The notes below the pieces were generated by a model. The model saw nothing but the letters and a program-made list of their open reading frames with translations. It was not told the origin of the DNA and made no database searches. Positions 1 through 9,765 of a stretch of 64,000 nucleotides of DNA are shown one piece after another. This DNA comes from Grammothele lineata (lineage: Eukaryota; Basidiomycota; Agaricomycetes; Polyporales; Polyporaceae): positions 496,001 to 560,000 of the forward strand of contig NDFF03000057.1 of NCBI GenBank assembly GCA_002150815.3, written 5' to 3'. Positions within the stretch are counted from its first letter, which is position 1, and each line of letters begins with the position of its first letter. The position numbers were made by a program, and so were the translations under genes.

Positions 1-554
1 ATGAGACAGAAATGCAAGGCACTGTTCGGCTCAACTATGTTCGTCAATGTCGTGGATGAAATTTTGAGAGATTGACCAAGTCTGCTGCCAACTATATCGG
101 TTCTGATTCTTAGAATTGAGTGAAGTAGACGTCCTGCGTAGGAACGCCAACAATAAGACATAAACGTGGCACTAACATCATGCACTTCTGGACCACCGAT
201 AGTAGAGAGGTAACGCGTGCGTGTTTGTCCAAGGATCACGAAGGCGATATGTCTTGGAGACATTGTTGTGCGTATGCTTGCTACTTGACACTCGTCACCA
301 GCCATACGTCAAGCATATTCACTATGCATCAGTACTCTGAGGGGAGGTGCAGGCCAACGCACCGCTCATGTACTAAGACGAAGTTCCGCGACGAGCAGCA
401 TAAAGACGAGAGAACTTGCCACTAGTGCTAAGGTTCATTGAAATCCCTCCTCCGAGCGCCAATTTATTCAAGCAGTTCCAAGCGCCGGCATCATCGCTCG
501 TGACGTCGTCCGAGGAGTTGTCTCTATGACCAGAACTCTTCATCGCATCCCACA
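1..554. other. Left-edge intergenic region upstream of the RED homolog
   Basis: No convincing gene. A short open frame at 180-425 has no recognisable domain and overlaps a dispersed repeat (213-421) that has a second, diverged copy at 29072-29367. The last 130 bp should hold the promoter and 5' UTR of the gene starting at 555; no clear TATA box is visible. Confidence 0.6.
213..421. repeat. Dispersed repeat, copy A
   Basis: This stretch aligns by eye with 29072-29367. Shared blocks include GTTGTGCGTATGC at about 263 (29123 in copy B), GTCAAGC at about 308 (29171) and AACGCACCGCTCATGT at about 356 (29300), followed by a matching run ending in AGAGAACYTGCC. Copy B carries about 80 extra bp in the middle. 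Spacing and order of blocks agree, so common descent is likely. Element type is unknown; no terminal repeats or target-site duplication are obvious. Confidence 0.65.
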
Positions 555-2300
555 ATGGATCAAGAATCCTTCCGCCAGCTACTTTCCACCACCGGCGCGT
601 CTTCCTCCAAGTCCGCCTCAAACGCGTCATCCGGCCATGTGCGTGGCTCGCTGCTAGCTACGACCGACGGTACCTCGAAGAAGAAGAAACAGAAGACGGC
701 GGACGCGTCGCAGCCCGCGTTCAAGCCGCGCACACTCAAGAAGAGCGCGAACGGCGATGCGTACCGCGACCGCGCGGCGGAGCGGAGACTGGGAGTGAAC
801 AATGACTATGCGCAGGTGCGTCCACTCCTTTCGAGGGTAGATGGATGCGTGTGTGCATAGCAGGCATTTGCTTTGTTGGTGCGCGAGAAATGTGGTCAGG
901 TTTCTGACCGGTGTTCTGTGCGCTACCATTTGCAGGTCGAGGCACTAGCGGAGGACTTCGAGCGGCGGAACGCGGAGAATGAGGACCGCGAGGCGGTACG
1001 TAGTGCGTTTTCTCCCATCTGGCCTCGGCCAGCAACAACTCACGCGGATCCTTGCTTGACTCGCTCGCAGGTCGAGGAGCAGCGGCGGTACCTCGGCGGT
1101 GACAGTGCACACACCGTACTCGTCAAGGGCCTCGATTTTGCCCTCCTCGAGCAGAACCGCGCCCGCGTGGCCGCAGAGACCGCCGCGACCGAGGACGTCT
1201 CGCTTGAGGAGGCGTACCGCGCGTCGACCTCCACTTCTGCTCCTGCCCCCGAAGCGGCGGCGGCGTCGAAAGGTCCTGGCGGGAAGGGGGCGGGGAAACG
1301 TACGAGGGAGGAGATCTTGCGCGACTTGAAGAGCAAGCGTGGGAGTACCGGGACTGGGCCTGCAGAAACCCTCGTCGTAGACCCAGCACTGGAGGAGGCG
1401 AAGAAGGCGGGGAAATTTAAGCCTATCGGGTTCAAGCCCGTCGGGAGTGCAGGAGGCGAGGGAAAGACGAAGCGGAAGAAGAAGGTCAAGGCAGGCGAGG
1501 TGGAGGAAGGAGGCAAGAAGAAGAAACGGAAGGTCACAGAGTCTGCGAATACTGTTGATGCGACCTCTGCCTCCCCTAGCATGCAGAAAGACGAGGCTGC
1601 ATCTCAGCCAGCGGGAGCTTCAACTGCTCCTTCTCAAGCAACCCCAGCGAAGCAGCCAGAGCCGGATCCCGAGCCTATAGACGAAGATTTCGACATCTTC
1701 GCCGGGGCAGGAGAGTACACCGGGGTCGACCTCGGGGACGACGAGGACGATAGCGACGAGGACCGTCCCGCACGCGTTCGCAGCCCTAGGCCCGATGACT
1801 CGCAACCCGAGCCCGCCCCGGCCCGCCCAGGGAAATGGCTCGCAACATCGGACGACGAGCGCGATCCCACACCTCCGCCCCCTGTACAAGGACCGCCTAC
1901 CCGCGACGACAAGTCTAAGGAGCGGTCTATGTCGTCCCAACGCGGACAGCGGCCACCTTCGCCTGACGGGGAAGAAGAAGAGGGCGAGATGGAGGAGGAG
2001 CGGCCGATGCGGCTGCAGCCTCTCGCGTCGTCAGCGATGCCGTCCATCAAGGACCTACTTGCGATGGACGATGCGATGGAGAAGGAGGACAAGAGGCGAG
2101 CGAGGAAAGAAAAGAAGAAGGGAGGGGGAGGAGGCGTAGGTGGAGGTGGAGGTGTGCCGAGCGAAAAGGACACGAAAGCGAAGGTTGACAGGGACTATCA
2201 GAGGTACGCATTCATTCTGTGCTACACATGGTTTCGGACATATGGCTAACGCGGTGTATGCAGGCTGAAGGCGTATACAGACAAGAAGGGCGCATCGTGA
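555..2300 (+). CDS. Spliceosomal RED/IK (Smu2-like) protein
   Basis: Predicted 496-aa homolog of human IK/RED and plant SMU2, a nuclear component of the spliceosomal B complex that partners SMU1. Exons 555-815, 936-995, 1071-2203 and 2264-2300 join in frame. The RED_N signature is YLGGDSAHTVLVKGLDFALL near residue 110 after splicing, preceded by a lysine-rich segment; family members share the YLGGD...HT.LVKGLD core. The middle is long, acidic and proline-rich, probably disordered, with several KKKR-type nuclear localisation stretches. The C-terminus ends in DYQRLKAYTDKKGAS after the last short exon. The start is the first ATG and fits the family N-terminus. Next gene downstream has the same orientation. 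Confidence 0.88.
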
Positions 2301-3248
2301 ACCGCTCGTTTGTATGATCCACTTGAATTTGTGCTACACAACACTGGCTGGTATGGCAGACGTTTACGGACCCAACGACCTCGACGTAAGTGCAATCAAC
2401 TCTTACTCGCATACGGATAGGCCCTTCCTACCACAACCGCTCCACCAAGTCGTCGGTGGCGCTTGCGACTCAGCGTCCTTTCCCATTCTCGATTCTACGT
2501 CTTCAATGGGTTAGGAGAGCAACTTAAGTACGCCATTCCATAGCCGACGCTCCCTGCAGTAGTAAACGGGGAGAAGCCCGAGTGACATATTACCTCACTC
2601 TGCTTCGAGAAAGCAAACGAAATCCTTCTTGACGACCCGCGAAGATATCGCTTGTCTCAGTCCGATCATCAGACTGCTCAGGAGAGCGGATTCGGCGGAA
2701 CGCTCCGGTATGTGCATTCCGCGAGTGGACCGATGATGTATTCCTCGATGCGTTGACTGTCTCGCAGATAGCTGCGGGTCACCATCGAGGTGACTTCATT
2801 TTGACAGTGGGCTGCTCTGGTTGCGAGGTCTAGACGTCTGGAGCGGTCCTAGACATATACAAGCTGTGCAGCGCCGACGCCGCCACGGCTAGCTGCCCCT
2901 CCTGTTCACAAGCGTCTCCAACGCACGAAAAGTTATCAGACTCTTGAGGAGACGGGGGCGTTCAGGAGAGCGTGGGCACGTGTGATGCATGTGTTGACAG
3001 CCGGAGGGGGCGTGGAGGAGAAGCAGGTGGTTGAGGGGGTAGATTTGCGCAAGCGGAACGTGGCTACGAGCGTGGCCGATGCCACCCGCGGGCCGCATTC
3101 CAGATCGCTCCCGATGGGCCCCCACGCCGGACGGGGGCGAGGGGCGCATGTTCTACCTCTCCGTATATAAAATGTCTGTCGTCTGTCCCCCCGCCCCCTC
3201 AAGGCCTCGCGCCCGACAGATGTAACACGCAAGAAGAACAACAACAAC
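2301..3248. other. Intergenic region between RED and TRAPPC12 homologs
   Basis: About 950 bp without a supported gene. The distal end carries a TATA-type core promoter at 3164-3171. The long minus-strand frame covering 2936-4510 is an antisense shadow of the low-complexity TRAPPC12 N-terminus. Confidence 0.6.
3164..3171 (+). promoter_or_regulatory. TATA box of the TRAPPC12 homolog
   Basis: TATATAAA lies 78 bp upstream of the start codon at 3249 in a CT-rich context, the usual arrangement for a fungal core promoter. Inferred transcription start is around 3190-3210. Confidence 0.55.
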
Positions 3249-6015
3249 ATGCCGTCCTTCCACACCAAGTTCCCTTCCACTCCCTCTCGCCCGTCCAAGC
3301 CGGCAGCAGCCAGGTCGGCAACAAGCCCGCCATCGAGCCCCGAGCCGCACGAGACCAAGGGCGTGAAGCGGATTGTGAGCGGCTTGAAGCGGCGGATCAG
3401 CCATATTTCCCTTCGCAGGCACAGGCGCGACTCCGCCGCCTCAGACGCCGACCATCCTCTCCCTTCTCCCCCTCCCCTCCTCTTCGACCTCCCTCCCCAA
3501 GGACCCCCTACTCCCGTCGTATTCTCCCTTGACCCCCGCCAAGAGGCCAGTGCGGATACTCTTACTCGCAGCATCTCTGCCGGCGGCCTCGGCAAGCATC
3601 TCAGCGACTCCGAAGACACCGACTCGTCCGCGCACTCCCGTGCATCGAGTTCCTCGAGCGGAATCGGGTCTCTCCACGAGTCCCATTCAGGTTCGTCGTC
3701 ACAGTCTGTGCACAACGAGGAGGATCGGAGGAGCGTCCGTAGTGCCCTTTCCGCCCGCCTCCCACCCCTAGAGTCCTTGACCGCGCCCATCGAGGCTCTC
3801 GTCCTTCCCCACAATCGCACGCGGACGTTCTCGTTCGCGTCGTTCGAATCGCTCACAGCGCCCCTCGAATCGCTTGTTATCCCCGAAGAAGATACCGTCC
3901 CCCCACAACCCCAACTTGAACGCTGGGAGATTCCCCTTCCTTCCGATTTCGAACCTTGGGAGATTCCCCTTCCTTCCGATTTCGAACCTTGGGAGATTCC
4001 TCTTCCTTCCGACTTCGACCCTTGGGAGATTCCCCTCCCTTCTGACTTTGAGCCTTGGGAGATCCCACTCCCCGACGGCGACGACGATCTCGTTCTTTCT
4101 CCTACACCCGACTCACTCGATATTATCACCATGGACCCATTAGGAGTGTCCTTCCCGGAGGCGACGTCAACTCTGGACTCGCAGTTATCCGCCTCGATGG
4201 AGGTAGCCCGCGAGACGCCGCTCGTTTCCCCACCTGCGCCCGTAGGCGAGCCCGAGGTCCCCAATCCCTTCCTCGCGGAGGCTGACCTTGAGCCGTCTTC
4301 GGATGAGGAGGAGGCGGATGACGACGCGACGAGCGGCGCTGCCCCTGTGGCGGAGGAGATTGCGCTCGCGCCGTCAGCCTCGCCCTCCCCGACACCCATT
4401 ACGCCCAACGTTAACAAGGCGGTGCCGCCGACGCCGGCAGCGTTGCCCAGTGACGACGAAGACGAAGAAGATGCCCCCGAACTGTACTTGCCTGGTCTTA
4501 CGCTGCCCACGATGTTTCTACCGATCCCGAATGTGCGCTATCCGCTCTTTTCCTCGCTGACGTGGTGGCTATCTAAGAGCACGATAAATTATTCGACCCC
4601 GTGTACGAGTAGACAGATCCGTTGAGTACGCTCCTGACTAAATACATACCGCCTGAGAAGCGTCCGCCGCGCGACCTGACGGGCGATTACGCCCGCTCGG
4701 GGGGAGAGATCCATCCGCTCGTTGTGAGTTTGTTGAGACAGAATGGTCGGAGAGGAAATCCACGTGTTGACGGAAATGAATGTCCGCAGATGACAAACAG
4801 CTGGAGGGCGATCGCAAGGCAGGCCCGAGACCGCATTGTCGAAGCTGACCCTGAAGACGTCCCGTACATCCTCTCCGTAAGTCCCGCACCCGTGCCTCGC
4901 CACAGCCAGCACTGAGAGACGCTCCCCCTCAGCTATGGTACCTGCGGCTCTCCTCGCTCGCGCGCATGCGCCTATTCAACCAGACCGCGGCCGAGTGCGC
5001 GAACCTCTTCGCCGTGCTGAACGCGATCGAACCTCCCGACGCCCGCGCGTACGTCCTCGAGCGCGTGCTCCCCTTCGAGCTCGACGTCCTCCACGCGAAG
5101 CTCAAGTACTGGGCCGGCGACCACATGGGCTACCTCGACGCCCTCGCCGCGCTCCTCCGCCGCTGCAAGACCAAGGCGCGCGCGGCGGCCCGCCCTCGCG
5201 GGAGCAGCAAGCTCGGCGACCCCAGTGCGGCCGCGATGTGGACCGAGCGTGGGGCGAGGGTGTGCCTCATCATCGCGTCGCAGCTCATCGAGATGAAGGC
5301 GAGTCTCACATCCGACCACGCCCCCACCCACGTCCTCATAGGCCGAACCCTTGCCACAGGACTTCGCCGCGGCCGCGCGGACGCTCGAGCCCCTCTGCGC
5401 GCAACGCCCCGCGCCCGACGGCGGCCCCTCCCTCTCCTCGCCCGCCCTCCGCTCCGCCGTCGGCCGCGTGTACCTCCAGGGCGGGCACGTCGCCGCGGCC
5501 GCGGCCCACTTCTCCGCCGTCGCCGCCGATCCGAGCGCGGAGCCCGCGCAGGTCGCGGCGAACGCGGCGCTCTTCGCTGCGGCGGAGGGCGACTGGGTGC
5601 GCGCGGAGGCGGAGTTGCGTGCGCTGTTGGCGAGCGAGGAGCCGGAGGCATTTGCGGCGGCGAACAACCTCGCCGTCGCGCTCCTGAACCAGGGGAGGTT
5701 GCGGGAGGTGCGTGTTGTACTTCCCTCGGCCGTGGTGATTTCATTAATCATTTGAACAGGCAATAGAGGTGCTCGAGACGGCGCTGCACGCGTCCCCTGC
5801 GACGATCGTCACCGCGGAGCCGTTCCTCTTCAACCTTTGTTCGTACCCTTTTTACCACCCCGTTGTCCCTGTGGTTTCTGACACTGCACACAGCGACACT
5901 GTACGAGCTTCGGTCCGCCGCAGGCGTGGAGAAGAAACGCGAGCTCCTTGTCGAGGTTGCGAAGTGGGCTGGGGACGGCCTACGCACGACGTGCCTCAAG
6001 ATGCCCACGAACTGA
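3249..6015 (+). CDS. TRAPPC12: TRAPP complex subunit 12 homolog (TRAPPC12) with N-terminal tandem repeat
   Basis: Predicted 798 aa. Exons 3249-4532, 4613-4723, 4790-4876, 4933-5298, 5360-5707, 5760-5838 and 5894-6015 join in phase. From about residue 415 the protein carries the TRAPPC12 signature LTLPTMFLPIPN-TDPLSTLL and KYIPPEKRPPRDLTGDYA, then a TPR-type helical region. TRAPPC12 belongs to TRAPPIII, which tethers vesicles in ER-Golgi and autophagic traffic. The N-terminal 410 residues are proline/serine/acid-rich with five 11-aa repeats of the WEIPLPSDFEP type (about 3924-4076). The intron at 5299-5359 has a GC donor (AAG|GCGAGT), needed to join ...EMK to DFAAAARTLEP. Convergent with the next gene (224 bp between stops). 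Confidence 0.88.
3924..4088 (+). repeat. In-frame 33-bp tandem repeat (11-aa WEIPLPSDFEP units)
   Basis: Five consecutive units inside exon 1 of the TRAPPC12 homolog. The first four are nearly identical at both DNA and protein level; the fifth degenerates to WEIPLPDGDDD. The high nucleotide identity suggests recent expansion or gene-conversion-like homogenisation. Confidence 0.9.
5299..5359 (+). other. GC-AG intron in the TRAPPC12 homolog
   Basis: The donor is AAG|GCGAGT and the acceptor CCACAG|GAC. Splicing here keeps phase 0 and joins the conserved residues EMK and DFAAAARTLEPLC. No GT donor nearby gives an open frame with this sequence. Confidence 0.75.
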
Positions 6016-6239
6016 TCTTCCGCTACCTATGATCTTCCTTATTGCGCTCGGGCAAGTGCATATGAACGAACGTGAGAGATTGACATAGGCCAAGAGATTA
6101 CACGGTTTACGGTCGAAGTAGGGTAAACGTCGTCGATTACAATCCTTCAGATCCATAACGCTCAGAGCTCCAGGTTGTGATACAATCCCTCCTCTGCTGG
6201 TCCAAGCGCAGATCATCTCCCCTCGCAAACAGAAGTAGC

Positions 6240-9159
6240 CTACAGACGGCTTAGAATGTACGTCCGCAGATCCTGCCAACCTGTACAATGTACATTAGAA
6301 CACCACGAAACCGAAACAGATTGAGGATGAGCGTACCTCCACCGACACGACACATGACCTTCTTCGTCGTGCCCCTTCCTCCAGTGCGGTTTATAGTCGT
6401 GAGCTTGCAAGTGACCGCCTTGCGCCCGAGCTGATTCGAGAACGCGTACTGCGCGCGCACCTCCTCGCCATCCTTCGGAGGCGCGCCGCGCATCGGGGGG
6501 TCGACGCGCTCCACGAGCAGGTTGTGCGGGATCGCGTTGACGACCGCCGCGACGGCGGTGTCGAGCGGATCCCGTGCATTCGCGGGTGTGTACCAGTGCA
6601 CGGGCTCTCCGAGGAACTCGTCCGCAGGCGTCTCGGCACCCGCGCGGGAGCCAGGGCGGGAGACGGACCCGGGGGTGCGTGGAGTAGAGCCCGAGACGGA
6701 GCCACCTGAGCCGTCCTTGAAACTAGAGGGCGGCATGCGTGGACGGGGGGTCGAGCGCAGCATGTCGGGCGTCGCAGCGCGAGCGGCGGACGTGCGGAAG
6801 GACATGGCGCTGTCGGGCCGGTAGGACATCGCGGTGCCGGGCCTGGACGCGGAGGAGACGTGCACGCTAGGAATGGGGATCATCGAGCGACTTGGAGGTC
6901 TGGCGGGAAAGCCCGATGACGTAGGGGACATGGCGCGCTGCATGAGCGAGGTAGGGCTGATTTCACCAGACACAGATCGAAGGTGGGTAGAGGGGGCAGG
7001 AATGTGACTGGGCGTCTTCGGCCGTGTGCGGGGTGGCGACATATGGGACGGCGTATCAGGAAGGCCAGGTGTAGTAGGAATACCGGGCGTGTGTGCACGG
7101 GAGGGTGACCGGTAGAGGGAGAACGGGTTAGATGATTGTGCAGTAGAGGCGGAAGACGTGACGGGGGACCATGGTCGAGAGGAGGCCATCGAACTCCGGG
7201 ATAGACTCCGTTTGTACATCGTTGGAACTGGGGGTATATCTTCAGATGAAATGCGCGGACGCGTACTCGAAATAGACGGCCTGCGAGGAGACTGCTTGAT
7301 CGTCCCGCCGCCACGGTCCTCAGCTTGAACCCTCGTTGAACTATTCCATGCTGGCCGAGACTTGAGCGTGGCATTCGCATCACCCTTGCGAGACGGCGAT
7401 GAGTCCGGAGTAAGGCTATGGCTGTACTTGTGAGACGGACGGTCGGGGGTGGTCGGCGTTGGGGGCTGGCCACCGTTGAGAAAATGAAACATAGAGGCCC
7501 TGTGGCGCAGGGTACGCGCGGGTTCGGATGACGGCATTCGCGAGGGGGCGGGGCTTTTGGACGGGACGGGCGTGATGGTGCGGGGAGCGGGAGACTTCGC
7601 GCCCGACGCGCCTTTGAGCTTCCGCGCGATCTTGCGAAATGGTGATATGGATCGGGATATTGTATTAGAGGAACTGGGTGAACGGCCCTTCTTCTCGCTG
7701 CTTGCAGGAGTCGCGAGGTACCCGTTCTTGGACACCGACGTTGTACCTGACTGGCTAGACCCACCGGAGCTCAAGGCAGAATCACCGCCGTGTAGGAATA
7801 ACTTTCGTAAGTTGTCCATGTCGGCGTCGGTCCTCGCTATTCGCTCCTTGAGATTACGCCAGCGTTGCGTACACTCCGCATGTCGTCGTAAACATTCGCC
7901 ATTCTTCGTGACTCTGTCCTGAACTCCTTTATCAATGATCGAGAGAACTTTAGTAGTTGCGGGCATGTAGTGCCTATAAAACGCATAAGCACCCGCTCAT
8001 CGCGATTCATGGCAAAAGCTCACTTCTTCTTGGCCTCGAATGACTCCAGGAGCGCGGTAAACGTCTCGTACGTGAGAGACGACTTATCAGAACGCCCCGA
8101 TGACGAAACATTCGACGAAGTAATGGGTTCGTCGAGCCCTCGTTTCTGCACTTGCCACATGAACTCCTGGTAGAGTGCGTAGTGCACGTTAGGGGGCTAG
8201 GAGAGGCGCGAAAAACGAAGACACGTACCTGGCATCGATTGACAGCTTTCTCCAAGCTGGACATCATGCCATCCGCCTGGTCCGTCACGGTCCTGAAGAC
8301 GGTCAACCATTTGTCTTCCTTCAACTCCTCCCTCAACACCTGGATTTCCTTCTGAAGTGCTTCCCAGTCGGATGTAAGAGCAGCGTGCTTGCGCAGAATC
8401 CCCTCCTCTTCCTCGGTCGTCGAGCTGACTAAGGTCGGTGTCTGCTGGGCCCGACTGAGGAGGGGTTCGAGGACGTCGTTGATAGACTTGAGGCCTTTGG
8501 AGACGGTCTCGACTCGCTCGTCGAGATTGATGAGGGACTGATCAATCACACTGTTCGCATTGCTAGCATCCTTAGATGATTGGGACTTGTGCCGTAACTC
8601 TTGGATCTCTAGAAAAGCAAACACGAGGCCACACTCAGATGAGGCGACGGCTTCGCGGGATGCACGAAGGCAGACCCGAGCTTACCGAAGATACGCGTTT
8701 GGATGTCCGAAATCGAGTATGCAAGCTCGGTCATCTCTCCGGGGATCATGGCGAGCCGCAGATCACTGCGAGGCGGAAGGGGGGAGCTGCGTTGAGCAGG
8801 GCACGAGGCAAGAAAAATCACGAGAAGTGGCGTCACGTACTCGTGGCTCCGTTCTTTCCCTTTAGATACATACGATACGCGGTTGAGTTTGACAGTAACA
8901 TCCTCTGCGCGGCGGGAAGGCGGGCGCGAGCGGGTCATCTTAGCAAGGTTCGAACCATGCACGGGAGCGGATGCGTACCTTCGTCCGCCCTACTCAATCG
9001 GCCGCTGGACGAACTTGAGGAATTTGACGCGGCCGAGTCGGACGGTGAAGGTGAGGCCGGAACGGAGAAAGAAGGAGATGGTGGTACATGGATGCTGTTT
9101 CTGGACGAAGAAGAGAGTATGCTAGAAGACCGAGAAGGCGTAAGGGTAAGAGAGACCAT
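6240..9159 (-). CDS. KAR9-like microtubule-associated protein with C-terminal GAR (GAS2) domain
   Basis: Predicted 830 aa from exons 8979-9159, 8874-8904 (31 nt), 8686-8765, 8229-8608, 8024-8166, 6337-7973 and 6240-6280; phases agree throughout. The N-terminal third is helical with the KAR9-type segment ISDIQTRIFEIQELRHKSQ, an isoleucine/leucine-rich coiled region, and KKKHYMPATTKVLSIIDKGV. A long Ser/Pro/Arg-rich region follows with several SRIP/SxIP-like candidates. The last 75 residues form a GAR domain (LVERVDPPMRG, KAVTCKLTTINRTGG, VMCRVGGGWQDLRTYIL). KAR9 links plus-ends and actin cables in spindle positioning; GAR domains bind the microtubule lattice. The start MVSLTLTPSRS is the first in-frame ATG. 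Function is inferred from domains; the KAR9 assignment is less certain than GAR. Confidence 0.75.
8874..8904 (-). other. 31-nt internal exon of the KAR9/GAR gene
   Basis: Flanked by CGCGCAG| and |GTATGTA on the minus strand. It encodes EDVTVKLNRVS and restores phase between exon 1 (ending ...SRADE) and exon 3 (starting SDLRLAMIPGEMTEL). Confidence 0.6.
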
Positions 9160-9765
9160 AACAGGGTGCAACCCAGGAACGTGATAGCAAGAGCGATGTG
9201 CAGGAAAGCTAGAGCCGGGTCGGAGAGGGCGGACGAGAGGAAGAAGGGATAGGGGAAGGAGGCCGGGGACAGGAGAGAATCCTGGAGGAGTTGGAACGTG
9301 CCTCAGAGGATCCGCCGAGTCGTGCTTTTGTCGCAGGGAGTGTGGGGGGTATCAGCAACAAGCGTGCGGGGAAGACGCGACGGATCCTCTGCGCGTCGGG
9401 ACGAGCAGCGCTTCGAGGACAAAAGGACTTGGACGGTCGGCGACGGTGGGGGTCGGGGTGAGTGAGATGCCCAGCGCAGCGCCCGTCCGCAGGGTTATCG
9501 CCAGCGCGTCCGCTTACTGTTCGTTACTTACCCAACGTTAACCGCGCCTTAATCTCCGTTGACTTCCCTTCAGAGATACATAAATATTGCCGTCGTAACG
9601 ATCAATAATCGTCGGATAGTCGCACGCTCGCTGCCTCTCAACTGCCTTTAATACACCCGGTGCCTGTCGCTATAATAAAGCTTCGCGACGTCTCATTCCC
9701 AGCAAACTAAAGCCCTCGAGTGCTTGCAACGACAATAAAAGAATACGGGAAACACGACAACCATC
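9160..9765. other. Intergenic region between KAR9/GAR and CLR2 genes
   Basis: About 600 bp. It serves as promoter of the KAR9/GAR gene and 3' flank of the CLR2 gene, both on the minus strand. No other feature seen. Confidence 0.6.

Noticed and set aside
2936..4510. Long minus-strand frame opposite the TRAPPC12 homolog
   Set aside because: It mirrors the low-complexity repeat region of the real gene and has no domain; the plus frame continues into conserved TRAPPC12 sequence.
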